Shown: one piece after another, positions 48,846-62,100 of the stretch
How positions within the stretch are numbered: position 1 is the stretch's first letter
How the letters are laid out: every line of letters starts with the position of its first letter
Assembly: GCA_905250125.1 (NCBI GenBank)
Contig: CAJNOL010000001.1
Coordinates: 62,001-126,000, forward strand
Source: Rotaria sordida
Taxonomy: Eukaryota > Rotifera > Eurotatoria > Philodinida > Philodinidae
Length of the DNA: 64,000 bases
Direction of reading: 5' to 3'
Made by a program: the position numbers and the translations under genes
The notes under the pieces: generated by a model
Told to the model about the DNA's origin: nothing
The model's input: only the letters and a program-made list of their open reading frames with translations
Database searches by the model: none

Positions 48846-49814
48846 AAATCTCATATATGTATAATAACGAACAAAAATTTAGAGCAATTGTATTTTCTTT
48901 TTTTCTTTTGGAGCGTTTTCTTCTCGATGATAATCACTAGGAAGGAAAAATTAAAAACTAGTTTTCTAGATTCTGCTTGAAACTTTTTGGAAGTGATTTT
49001 ATTTGATAGAGCAAAATGAGATATCTTCGACCTTGTCATGATGTTCCTTCATCGAATTATATTTTATTTATAGAAGATTTCAAAGCATCGAAATTTTTCA
49101 TAAAAACAACATCAAAATGCTTGTAGACTTTTCTGTAAATTGAATGTAGGTCGAAGACATTTCAGTTTACTCTACCATATAAAATCATTTAAAAAAAAAG
49201 TCTCAAATAGATTCCAGAAAACTTCATCCAAATTAGAATTTTTAAATCTACAAATCTTCATAGAGAAGCTGCTAAAAAACTTTTTTTGTCTAGCTATTAC
49301 CATAGAGAAGAAAACTAGAACTGCTCTAAATTTATGTCTGTCGCTATATATTGTATACAAAAAATCCTATATTTGCTGTACATTTTACTCGCTTATTTCC
49401 TGTTCTGAATATCTTATATTGATGATGGGTGTAAACTTGAGAAAAACAGAAGATTACATTTTTTTTCTTTTTTTTTTTCTGTTGTATATACATTTGTGAT
49501 CAATTGCGCATATATTCTTCATTTATGTGTTTATTTGTTGTCTTTGCTTGTGTACGTTTATGATTGTTTAAAAAAGAAAAAGGAAATAACAAATAAAAGA
49601 AAGAACGAAAGCAAAAAAAAGAATCGATACGCATAAAAATAATAGAGTAGATCACCCGTATCCAAATCATGATTTTTAAAAAAAGCATTGATATATATAT
49701 ATATATATATATACTTCTGTGCAGTCAAGTGCAACGTAACAAAAGACTAAACACACCTAGTAATTACACAAAATATTTGTGAGGTTTTTCAATTGATATT
49801 GTGGCTTAACTAAA
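48846..49814. other. Intergenic region between hnRNP K-like and ankyrin genes
   Basis: About 970 bp, AT-rich, with a (TA)n run at 49690-49713. A 119-codon frame (49140-49499) has no motifs and is not called. Confidence 0.6.
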
Positions 49815-50773
49815 ATGTCTTGGCGATTAGCAATTCAATCAACTAAATTATTATTTTCATATGTTATACCTTATAAAATAAAATTATTTCGTGAAGCACT
49901 CTTAAATGCAAATATAGTAAGAATACGACAATTAGCTTATGAAAAACCAAAATTATTACAACGAGCAATTGATGCAGATGGTAATACTGCATTAGGTTTA
50001 GCTATTCTATTAGGTGAAGTAGATGTTGTTGCAACATTACTTGAACTTGGTAGTGATCCAAATATTGCAAATCTATTTGATGGTAATCATCCACTTGTTT
50101 TTTTGGCTAAATTACGTTCTGAAGAAAATTCTAAAACATTGACATTAGTCGATCTTTTACTTCATGCTGGATCAAATCCATTATGTGAAATACGTTGTCG
50201 AGCTGATAATATCAAACGTGTTGATCCAACACAAACACCATCATATTATGAAACACCATTACTTTGTTCTAGTATGTATTGAATTTAACATGTAAATAAA
50301 AAAAACAACATTTCCTTTTTTGTTGTTGTTTAGTCCGTTTTCAAAATGAAAGTGTTCTTAGAAAAATACTTCAACATGGAATTGATGTAAATACACTTAA
50401 CCCCGAAACAGGTACGAGTCCATTAATGTTAGCTGCAGCACTTGGTTATCTTAATATATGTAATTTTTTACTTGATTTTGGCGCTGATGTCAATGCATGT
50501 GATTTTGCAGGTAATACACCATTACATTTAGCTATTCAAGGTTTTGGTGATAAGTTACCTATTCTACATACATTACTTGAATATGGTGCTAATATTAATG
50601 CAATTAATCAAGATGGTTCTACTCCAGCTATGTTTGCTGAACAAATACAAGATGAAGAATGCATTAGATTACTTCAATCAAGATTAAATGATACAAAAGA
50701 TCCACCACGATATCAAGAAGTCGAAGGAAATCATCAAGAACAGATAGATCAAAAATATTTTTCATTTACATAA
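49815..50773 (+). CDS. Ankyrin-repeat protein
   Basis: Two exons, 49815-50271 and 50334-50773, give 298 residues. Ankyrin repeats are clear: DADGNTALGLAILLGEVDVV with LLELGSDPN (about residues 54-84), an interrupted repeat with VDLLLHAGSNP, then ILQHGIDVNTLNPETGTSPL, LMLAAALGYLNICNFLLDFG, FAGNTPLHLAIQGFGDKLPI and GANINAINQDGSTPAMFAEQ. The N-terminus (MSWRLAIQSTKLLFSYVIPY) is hydrophobic but is not a convincing signal peptide. No SOCS box, death domain or kinase is seen, so the repeats probably serve as a protein-binding scaffold. The orthologue cannot be named from sequence alone. Confidence 0.85.
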
Positions 50774-50872
50774 AGTCATAAGAAAGACAGTATTTTATAT
50801 ACAGTTAATACTAAATTTATTCACTAAAATTTATTTCTAAATTTTCTATTTTATTGTCGTAAATGTTAGGAA

Positions 50873-51248
50873 AATTTCAAATAGAGAAAATTATTTTCAA
50901 AAACAATATAACATAAATATAATTTTGTTGAGACTATGTAAAAACAGTAGAGAAAGTAATTCTCGATACAATCAGATATCTCCGAGTTCTCTGCGGCGTT
51001 TTTTTTTTAGTTGAGATACAGAAATCTTACGGAAGTCCCTAAAGTCATTTCGTTACCAATTTCCTATAGAAAAATTACTTTTTGACCTTCAATTAAATTA
51101 CTGTATTTCAACTAAAAAAACATTGCAGAAAATTCGGAAATGTCTCATTTTGTAGAGAATTATTTTTTTTTCTGCTATTTTATATATTCTAAACAAAATT
51201 ATATTTATATTATATTGTTTTTCAAAAACAATTTTCTCTATTTGAAAT
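50873..51248. mobile_element. Near-palindromic foldback/MITE element
   Basis: The left end (50873-50930, with ATTTCAAATAGAGAAAATTA) and the reverse complement of the right end (51190-51248, with ATTTCAAATAGAGAAAATTG) match over about 57 bases with few differences. Homology continues inward (TAGTTGAGATACAG against TAGTTGAAATACAG). Almost the whole 376 bp folds back. No coding content, and no target-site duplication I could identify. Confidence 0.8.
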
Positions 51249-53647
51249 CATTCTAGTGAGTATGGCAATGAAAAGACATTGAAAATAAATCTTGTTGAAT
51301 AATTTTAATATTCACTATTTATCTAATTATATTTCATGTACAAATAAACCTAATATATGGAAAAAATACATTGTATGATTAATATTCAATTTGTTTTGCT
51401 TTATAAAATTTCATTTATTTAATAATTATGCTTATTTTAACTAAGTTATTTATTTTAGAAATATCGATTGTATTATTCTTTTAATGATGAAATTATTGTC
51501 TTTTAGTACTTAGTGACACTTGAAAAAAAAAAAGGTTTTATACTGATGTAATATTCTTATATGCATATGATTGCCTCGAAATATAATCTATGCGTAAGAC
51601 ATAATAAAAATGTATATATATTAATGATATCCATAATGATATGTTTTTTTTTTGAATAACTATGAGAACTATTTTTTCCATCTGTAAATATTAATTAATG
51701 TACAAATTTAGTAACTGCTTAAAAGTATCAATCATGATGATGATAATTCTTAATGCCAGCTGTTAAAATATATCTTTAGTTAAGTATTATCAAATATTCA
51801 CGTTATTTGAGTACACATATAAGTTCTCATAGATATCCTGCCTTTACAAAGAACACTCCCTAAGATAAGAACATTACAAGATCTTTCATTTTGCAAAAAA
51901 AAAAAGATTGATAAATCTCGAGTACAGATATAGGACATAAATATCTTTTATATCGAAAGATAAAAAAAAAAAAGAGCAAGTTAGACGAAGGAATAGATAA
52001 CTATATGCCATCACGCGCTAGTTGTGCATATTTTTTTCTAATATATAAATTTCATGCATGATTATTATTGATAATAAAAAAATCATGCGTAAACAATATG
52101 TTGAAATCTGTTTTACGTAACATGATATTTATATTTCTATAAAATATCTTTTTAATTTGTTCATACAAAAGAATACTTTTTCGGATTATTTTATTTCTAT
52201 TATCATCATTAAATAACATGCAAGATATATAAAGAATGTCCCAAAAGTTCGATCGAAAAAAACAACCTATAAATAGTAATTCAAATGAATTACACTATTC
52301 TTGTTTTTACTGTATGTTCTTATATTTATTAAATTTTTATTCATGACAGAATTTGAATCCGTCAGCATTGTAACAAGAAAAATACAAGTTGAATTTAGAA
52401 AGAAAATATATTTCTTGAACATTGCATTAGAATCATACTCCAATGATTTTGTGAAAATTAGCCAGGATCCAGTGTTCTGTCTATTGATTAAGTTTGCTCA
52501 ATACGGTGAATAACAATACATCGATTTATGACGAAAGATCTCTCCTATTAAACTCATATGAAATAAAGTTTGTTTAACAACTCTACAAAAATAAGTTACA
52601 TGGATCAAATACTTGACTCTGGTTCATTTTCTGAGCCGTTATTAATTGCATTGACTTTCTCTTCAGTATTAGTTTGACAAAACTGCTAGAATATAACCCT
52701 AAAATGCAATGTCTAAGTGACGTTCTAAACTCAACTTTGTAATTTTATAAAAGTGGCGGATTCGAATTCTTCCACGAGTAAAATTATTTTAATTATGATA
52801 TCTATAGGTAGAGACATTTTATCTGAAATAAAACTTTAATGAGTATCAGAGCAAACACTAAAACAAATAATGTAACTCTTTTGAACTGCTATTTATGTTC
52901 TTTTTTTTCGATTGGACTTTTTAGACAATCTGTATAATATATAATCTTTTTCTTTTTCATCGAACTATTATTTTTACAAAATATAACGAGACTCGCTAGA
53001 TTGGTAGTTTTTATTACTTTTGATATGGTTTCTTTTCTTTTTTTTATTGCGTAAAGTTTACAATAATCTTATCATAAGGACATTTTTATCAAGAATAAAC
53101 CCAAAATACAAAAAAAGAAAACAAGATAATTATATACATGTGTTTTTTTAAATTAATAATGAAGAAATATTAGAACATTCATTTATTAACAAAGAATTCT
53201 TACATAAAATTGAAAAATATTTGTTTTTATTGTAATAATATGTAGAACATTTTATCATGGTTAATTATTGAAAAATTCAAAGTTTATTTTTTTTTATTCG
53301 TCCAATCAATTTAATCCATAAAGAAAAATATCATATTTTTTTTTTTTTGTTTTTTAAATAAAAACTATATAAACTTAAACTTTTTACATATACAAGGTCC
53401 AAATAAAAACATTCGAATTTGTTTTTTTTTTATAAGCAAGATTAAATATGCAAACAAACGAACGAATTCTTCTACTCAATTATTAATTTTGATATTCGCT
53501 GTAAATCACCGCTCTTCTTTCTTTGTTTTAAACACAGTGACTGGTTAGAAGAAGAAGAAGAAGAAAAAAAAAAGAAAAAAAACCAAACGAAACGAATGTA
53601 TAATTTTGAAAAAGAGAAAAGAAAAAACAAAAACGATGTCATGTTGG

Positions 53648-53679
<32 letters not shown>

Positions 53680-54120
53680 TACACGCACGTACGCTATATA
53701 CCAATCGTTTGTCTTCCTGTACAGAGTCAAAAGTCATTTACAAACAGAGAGATATAACACATATGATAAACGTTGAATGAACAATGATTGTTGAATACAA
53801 GAAACAAAAACGTATGATTTGTACAAAAAGAAAAAAGAAAAACAGAAACGCAGTTGAGGTAACCACAAAGAAAAAATACGATGACAAAACCTAACCGGCA
53901 AGCATCATCACTAAAGAAGAACACACCGGACTTACGGAAAAAAATAATAAAACAAAAAAAAAAAAAGAAAAGAAAAGAAATGTTTCTTTTTCACACTGTA
54001 GTCAAGTCACCGGAGAACATTCAAAAATTGTCCCATGTTTATTAAACTCGGAAATTGATACTGTATTTTTGGACCAAGTAAACAAAATATATATATATAT
54101 ATATCTAAATTATGTTCTCT
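51249..54120. other. Intergenic region between ankyrin and CREBRF-like genes
   Basis: AT-rich non-coding, with an (AC)n array at 53648-53673 and purine-rich GAA tracts near 53550-53580. The 3' part is the CREBRF-like 3' flank. Nothing else supported. Confidence 0.6.
53648..53673. repeat. (AC)n microsatellite
   Basis: Uninterrupted AC array of about 13 units, continuing as imperfect GCACACATACACGCACG. Confidence 0.95.
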
Positions 54121-56933
54121 TTATGTATTCAGACTATTGCTTCGTTGTTGTTTTGAAGCATACAAACGTTCCATATCATTTATTATTCCTTGAACAAAAC
54201 CATCAGTGTTGCCAGCAACTGGTTTACCTTAAAATAATTAAAATAAAAATGTTGTTTTTCTTTTTGTTTTTTTTTTAATGAGATAAAATCAAATATGTAC
54301 TGTATTTATTGGCAATCAATTGATCTAATGCCATTTCAAGTGATTGATTTGGTGATGATGATGGAGAACTAAGTTGACCATTATGATATCGTTTGAGAAT
54401 AAGTAATTTTACAGCTGTCATTAAATCAAGTAATGTTTCTAAATGAGTTTTTAAAAAAAAAATTAGTCTTATGAATAAATCTTAGAATTATTTTAAAATT
54501 TATATATATCAAATTTTAAATAATTTTAACAACAAAGAAAAACAATATACTATTCGTTTTGAACACATTTATTATTTTCAATTTCTTTTCTTTTTTATAA
54601 TAACTTTCTAATTATAGTTCAAAACAGGATATTAAATATTTTTTCATTGAGTCAAGTGTTCATAAGAATAACAAGACTAAAGACATATTCAAAGTTAGAT
54701 GCATTGAAGTATTCCTACGCGAATTCAACTTTATCGTTCTGTTTTTGATTATGTGCCAAAAGAGAAAAAAAAAACAAAGGAAAGCTAATCCAAAATAGAA
54801 CAAGGGAAATAAAAGATACTATTTCTCTGGAGAGGAATGAAAGGAAAAAAAAAAGAAGATCACAAGCTACTTAATATAAAGGTCGTCTGTAGACTTCTTT
54901 TTCTTTTTCTTTTTCTTTTTTGTTCTATTTTCATTTAATTGTAATATAAAGAAGAAGAAAAATAAAAAAACAAGTCTATAAGAAACTTACTGTGTTCGTC
55001 ATTCAACCCGTGTAATTTTAGTTTGTTTGCTTCATGTTGTGCTTTCTTACGAAGTCGACAAGCTCTGTATAATAAATAATTAAACTAAAAAAACAAACAA
55101 GAAAACTTTCTTTTTGTCGAATACAAACCGACTAGCGATTTTATTTTTTTCTTTTTTAACTTCAGCTGTATCATTATTATTATTATTTATTTGATGATCA
55201 ATATGATAAATTCCATGATAAACAGATTGTGTATTTGAATTTGTTTTACCAACAAATGATGATAAATCTCGTATTTGTTTTCCAAGTTGATAGAGTTTCA
55301 TTGGATTTGGTGTTACATCATTTCCATCACCCTTTCGAAGTTTAGTAAATGTTTGACCTTTTGTTTGTGTTAATTTTATTTGATAAACTGGATCACTAAA
55401 TTCTCGAAATAGATGTGGATCACGTTCTTTTAAATAAAGTATTCGTTTTGTTTTAGGTCCTTTAGCTTGAACATTATATTGCCAAAAAAGTGATGCAGAA
55501 TTTGATTGTGATGGTGTTGATTTTGTTGTTTCTAAATCCTTATTATAAGTACTTGATACTGTTGTTGCATCATCATCACTTGTTATATCACCATCGTCAA
55601 GATCATTATCTTGTATATGATCGGAAGAATTTTGTTCTATATCCGACCACAGATCAGGTTCACTTTGTTGTTCCATTGTACAAGCTGGACTACTTGGATC
55701 ATCTAAATAAAAATTGATTTTTATTTTTAGTTTATTTTTTTTTTTGTTTAAAATTACCTTTTATTTCTTGAACGGGAAAGCCAACTAAAGATCTTTTTCG
55801 AGCAAGAACAGACGAAGAAGAAGGAGAAGATGCAGCACCACCACCTGTTGGTTGATTAAGTGAATATAATGTGCAATTGGTTGTTTGTTGTGGTTGAAAA
55901 TTCATATCTGGTAAAAATCCTGTTTGATTTCGTTGATGATGAAGTGGATAAAATGATGGTGTACCACCAAAAGATGCTGATAAATTAGTAGTTTGACGAA
56001 GTTGTAGTTGTTGTTGTTGATTTAATACTTCAGAAAATGAACTTGATGTTGGTCGAGGACAACCAACAAATGGCCATGCTGTATTTGATAATACATCATT
56101 TGAAAGTGGTGATGTTGATGAAGCTGTTGTTGTCGTAGTTGGTGTTGTTGTTATACTTGTTGATGATGTTCTATTTTGGTAATATGGAGGATTTATATAA
56201 GGATGTAATTTAAGACGATATGGATCAAATAGATGAGGATCTAGAGTAGATGAAAGAAAAAAATTAAATGAATAAATAAATATATATATATACCTAATTT
56301 AGTTTGATGTTGTTGTGTTGGCCCTTCATTCATACTAGCTGAACGAAAACGTTTAACATCTGATAGACCAGTATTTATTGGTAATTCAAATGGATATGAT
56401 GTGCCAAGAATAGACGTATTTTGTTGTTCTTGAATATATGGTGGTGGATGTAAACTATTTTTTGAATTAATTACTATTGGAGATTGACCAAATGATTGAA
56501 GTGATGTTGATGAATTATTTGAATCTTGTGGTGGTGGTGAAAATGTATGATGATGTTGATTAATACTTAATGTTGTAAATTTTGGACTTATACCTAATAC
56601 TGAATATGCTGATGCTGTTGAATTTGACCGTGAATTATTATTAGCAGAATATGTTGTATGTGATGGTGATGCCATGTCATAAATATTCGTTGATTGAGAA
56701 TAATCTGTTGTTGATGATGGTGATATTGGTGATACAGCTGATGCTGTAGTTACTGGTGCTGTTGATGGAGTTTCAAGTAAATCAGATATTGAATCAAGAT
56801 CAAGTTCTAATGGTGCGCCAGATGATAGAGTATCATCAAGTAAAATAACATCTTCATGTTCATGTTTCATTATTTCATCAATAGCATCACAAAATTCTTT
56901 ATTTGATGTTGGCTGTTCTAACCAACATGCCAT
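54121..56933 (-). CDS. CREBRF: CREBRF-like bZIP regulatory factor
   Basis: Six coding exons: 56933-56294, 56240-55758, 55702-55129, 55064-54991, 54438-54301, 54227-54121. They sum to 2016 nt, 671 residues (human CREBRF about 639). The N-terminal two thirds is Ser/Thr/Asn/Gln-rich and disordered. The conserved part begins with an acidic stretch, [37 protein letters not shown], then the basic region [19 protein letters not shown] and [14 protein letters not shown], a short zipper-like helix, and the C-terminal motif [20 protein letters not shown]. All are in the same order as vertebrate CREBRF, which recruits and destabilises CREB3 and affects stress and glucocorticoid responses. An untranslated 5' exon (ending 57075) carries a 16-codon uORF. 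Confidence 0.92.
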
Positions 56934-57074
56934 TTGATTTTCTTTGATATCTAAAAATAGGATAATATATTTAGGTATTTGTTTATTTATTTATTTATTT
57001 ACTTATTTATTTATTTTTATTTATTTATTTATATTTATTTATATTTATACGAAAATGTCAAAAGAAATTCTTAC

Positions 57075-57124
57075 TAGAGGTTTAATACTTTTGAAATCTT
57101 ATTTGCTTGACTAAATCCAATCAT
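57075..57124 (-). promoter_or_regulatory. uORF in the inferred 5' exon of the CREBRF-like gene
   Basis: ATG 57124-57122 opens MIGFSQANKISKVLNL. The frame reaches the GTAAGAATTT donor after 57075, and the spliced next exon (acceptor TTTTTAG, starting 56950) completes a TAA. Splicing itself therefore creates the stop, 14 nt before the main ATG. The exon is inferred from splice signals only. Confidence 0.45.
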
Positions 57125-59179
57125 TATTAATCTGAAAAAAATGAAGTTTATTTATATATATATATATATATAAACAAACATATCCGTGTCAATGATAGCA
57201 TTAGAAAATCTTATTTTCTGACATATAATCTAAAATACGCTCAGTGTAATTCACTTGTCGTTTCCGTGTCTTTATAGACAAGTTTAGAATGAAGTAAAAC
57301 AGACAACATAATAAAAAGCTTCGACTTTCTTTTCTATTTAATATAAGAACTCATCAGATTAGCAATTGAAAATTAAAAAAGTCAGGATTTTTATAATATA
57401 CTTGAACATGAATTACTCATTACTTTTCTAGGAAAAAGTCGATTGATGATCATTGTGTTATTATCGACATTAATTATATACGAAAGAATATGCAAAATAT
57501 ATAAATTAACATGTGATCTATTTTTTGTTCCTCCTTGTCAAGGATTTTAATTGTATATCTTTAAGTTCAGAAGAAAAAAAGAAACAAAATGAATCAAGAA
57601 AAAAAAACATAAAACATGTACTGGATTTATATTTAGTAACACACACTCATTTCCTTATTTCTTTTTAGGTTTGCTTAAGGTTAAATACTACGAATAAAAC
57701 TATGAAAAAAAAAAACCTAACTGACCAATCGAAAACTAATTCACCGGTATTGTTTTTCTTCTTCCTTTCTATAATATATATATATGTGCAAGTCGTTGAT
57801 TCGCGCGTAAACACGCGTGTAGTTGACGCTTAATGCATGTATATTTGTTCTGAGTAGAGGAGAGCGAGGATGCGAAAATGTTGTGTTTGTAAAGAAAGAA
57901 AGGAACAGGAAAAAAGAAAAGAAAAAAAAATAGGGAGGAACTTGTTATTGTCTTTCTTACTGTGTACTCGTTGCATTATGCTCCTTATAGCGTTCCCATA
58001 TACCAGATCGTTTGAGAAAGAATAGAGTAAGATAGAATTTATTTGATGCTCTATAATAACAACATGCCGGTAGTTTGTTAGCAGCAACTATTATTTATAT
58101 ATTTAGATAAGTCATTGACAAAGATCGCTTGTTTTCATGAGTGACTAGTTGTAGAACTTTTAGAACGTACATTTGTACTCAATCGAAAAACATCCGATAA
58201 CAAACTACCAAACAAAAGCGGGAATATGCAGCTGACGACATTTTACATACAATAGTGCATATTGGACTGATTCTTTTTTTCTTTCTTTTTAGTAATCATT
58301 TCTATCTCTCTTTTTTTTTTTTTTTTCTTACGATTTCTGGCGCGTATCAAATATGTGAAGAGGATAGCGCGTACAAAAAAACAACAAAGAAGATCACAAA
58401 TAATAACCACGATATTCGAAGAATAAATATAAATTAGAAATTATTCTATGCATTACATACTGTCAATATATATATGTCTAATAACTAGAGCAAAAAAAAA
58501 CACCTTTGTCAGGCAAACTATGACTACAAATGTTGCTATTTTCATCATAGTCATGAGTAACAGATAATTTACTCTACGACAGAAAGAAAGAGATACGATT
58601 TCTTAGAGGAAAAAAAAAACAAAAAACAGCGACATCATTGACCTTTTGTTTTCATGTGCCAGTGCATATATGCCATATCTATTTGTTGACAAAAAAAAAA
58701 GGGTGTGCTGATGAGTTTTCATCAATATAAAGAATAGGACAGGAAAAGCCATAATTTTGGCACGAACCTTACAAGAGACAGAACACAACAATATTGTAAA
58801 TTGAAAATAGGAAAAAGAAAAAAAAACTATTCATGCAATTCATAATTATATCCTATTTGCTGTTTTCTCGATCAATGGGAAAATAATGGAGGACAACTTA
58901 TATAAACGACTAAATGGCAACACCTATCATTTACTATTGGATGGTTATCGATTGTCGTTACATACGATGTTAACGTTAAAATATGCATAGCGCCCATTGG
59001 TAAGAATCATTTTTTACCGATTTGCGCTAGAATTTTTTATTTTTTTTTTTATGTCCTGAACTTTTTTATGATTTTAGATTGTTATTCATTCGATTTTTTT
59101 TCTGTGATTAGCAAGCCTTGAACAGAAATCGACTAACGAGAAGTTTGTGTTGTTTTTCAAAAAAAAAAAGGTTGATCTT
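57125..59179. promoter_or_regulatory. Divergent intergenic region, CREBRF-like / SIN3
   Basis: About 2 kb between divergently transcribed genes. Contains TA and TTTA repeats near the CREBRF-like 5' exon, the palindrome ACACGCGTGT (57811-57820) and a GC-richer patch near SIN3 with TAGCGCCCATTGG (about 58988). The elements are compatible with promoter sites, but no start site can be placed. Confidence 0.45.
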
Positions 59180-62100
59180 ATGAACCCGAGTCCTGCCAAT
59201 TTGGTACATGACGTTAAAACAAAAATAAATAGATATTTTTATTCAAAATTATATTTTAGGGTTTGAATACCGCTGTTTCAACATTTGTTCAAAATCCTTC
59301 AACGTAAGTATTTCATATTATTTAATACAAAAACGAAAAATCTAAATCTAAATATCATTTCTTTCTTTTAAAGACGACCACCATCAACAACTGCAACAAT
59401 TGTTTCAAATATACAAAATAATTCATCACCTATAAATTTTTTTGCAAATTTATCTAGTGGTATATTACCATCAAATAATACAAATATATCAACATCCAGC
59501 CAAGGGCAATCGACATCATCAGTAAGTTATATTTAATTATTATTTTGATAATATATATTTACTTATTTATTTCATAGCGCCTTAAAGTGGAGGATGCACT
59601 TAGTTATCTCGATAAGGTGAAAAACCAATTTGCGCTTCAACCGCAAGTATACAATCAATTTTTGGATATTATGAAAGAGTTTAAATCACAAAGGTATTTT
59701 TCTCAAAGTGAAAATCTTATCTTTTTTTTTTTTGAAAATTCATGTTTTTTTTTTTCTTTTTTAGTATTGATACTCAAGAAGTAATCAATCGTGTATCAAC
59801 ACTCTTTCATGGTCATCCAGATTTGATTGTTGGTTTTAACACTTTTTTACCTCCAGGTTATAAAATTGAAGTTAGTAGTGAACATAGTGGTTATATTCAA
59901 GTAACACATCCATCATCACGAACAGAATCTATTGCTATTGGAAATTATAATAATAATAATTCAACATATAATTTATCTATAACAACACCAACCTCAACAA
60001 CATATCATTCATCATCAACTATACGCCAAACATCAAATTTATTAAATCAAGATAATGATGACGTACAAATTAAAAATGATATACAACAACAATTAATTAA
60101 TCCAACATCACAAGCTGTGAATGCATTAATATCAGCAGCTAGTGCACCACAAATACCATATTTTGGTACAACAGGTGGATTTAATTTATCAACAAAAACA
60201 AATAAACAACAAATATCAAATAATAATAATAATAATAATAATACAACAAATTCTAATGGACAACCAGTTGAATTTAATCATGCAATTAATTATGTGAATA
60301 AAATTAAAAATCGATTTCATCAGTAAACTTTTTTGTTTTTGAATTAGTAGAATTTAATATAGTTTTACTTTTTTTAGAAATCCTAATGTATATAAAACAT
60401 TTCTTGAGATTCTTCATACATATCAAAAACAACAAAAAGATGCAAAAGAATCACCAACAAGTAATGAATTAGACATGTTACTAATTCTTGGAACATCATA
60501 TTAAAGAAACCCGTTTTCCTATATAGACAACATAAGTTTCTCTCAATTGTCTGTATCAGCCTTACTCTATTCAAGCCTATGCCTAGAATACAAAAGGATG
60601 GTTTCGAAGTAGAAATCTAACAATAGTTTCTGATAGAACATTCAAAACTAGTGACAACTACTTATGAATAGTTATCGGAAGTTTGATAGTTCTCAATGCT
60701 AGAAATATACTAATATTTGACTCAGTGTTTTATTCAGATTTCCTCTTCCGGAAAGGCCAATCTACTCTTCAGAGGAACGCTGCCTCCTCTGGCTTCGCAC
60801 TCGATAACACACTGACTCGACCCAGGACGTCAGGAATTGGGGTATCTATACTAGATGTAATCTATTCCTAGCATGGAGAACTTTTAAGCTTCTGACAATT
60901 CTTCATAAATTAGAATTCGTCGAGTTGATTGAGAACCCAACCCGAGTCTAAAATTTTTCTGTTGGCTAGATCCGAAATTTTCAGACTCGATAGGCTCTAG
61001 AAGTGGTTGGAATTGACACTAAAAATGTAAATTTCGATCAATTCTGGAACCTTTATTTTGTATTTCATGTATTCTGACTATAGTTTTGGATGGAGCAAAA
61101 AATGCTAACAAGGAAACGTTATATCATTTTTGAGTCGGGACTATATGCGTCATGTAAGTTCTAATGAGTTATGAGTACCTCTCTTCAAGAACACTAGGAA
61201 AACTGAGTTTCAAATCAAAATTGGAAATTCAGTTTTGCCGTTGTTTTTGAAAGAGATCACGGTATTCTGCTGAAAACTACGGTTAAGATATAGTATCTCG
61301 GCAGTCATATGCTATATGTCTAAATTCTTTTCTGAGTATGCATAGCTCTTTCGAATCTACATGATGCACATAATCCTGACTCAAAAGCGATTTGACATTT
61401 AGAAGTATTCCCTTGTGAGTAATATTGATATAGAAAATCGACAGGAATTCGTTATGTGTATACAGGAAAAAGATCATCTTCGATACGATGTTCTAAGAAT
61501 TGGTAGAATGTCTGATTCATTTTTTTAATATTAAGAAAAACAAATTTATTTTCGTTTTTATAATTAAATTCAATAGCTTCATCAACAACAATGAATAATG
61601 GAGGAAATAATCAAACAACATTCCTTTCTGAAACAGAAGTTTATGCAAAAGTAGCACAATTATTTACTAATCATGAAGATCTTCTTTCAGAATTTAGTCA
61701 ATTTTTACCCGATGCTACTCAACAACCAACAGTAAATTTAAATAAAAGAAAAGAAAATTTTTTAGTTTCTTGTTTTGTTTTTCTATATAAAGGAACGTAT
61801 GAATTCTATTTCGGATATTTTATCATCATCAGATACTTCAACTTCATCAATAAATTCAATTATATCCAATACAACACCACGTTTAATTATAAATAATACT
61901 GTTTCATCATCAATAACAACACCATCAACATCATTAACAACAACTTCACCAATTCCAACACAGACTGTTTCATTTTCAACAATAAATCAAGATGAAATAT
62001 CTCATCCATTATCACCAAAACAATCAACAACAATAACATCATCATCAATTAATACAAATAAACGAACTGTTTCATCATCAAAATTAACAGGAATACCAAA

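Noticed and set aside
49140..49499. 119-codon frame between the hnRNP K-like and ankyrin genes
   Set aside because: Low-complexity Lys/Phe/Leu composition typical of AT-rich non-coding DNA, with no homology features.
52231..52520. AATGTCCCAAAAGTTCGATCG motif and a following 70-codon frame, reminiscent of a mariner end
   Set aside because: No matching inverted end, TA duplication or transposase motif could be found nearby.
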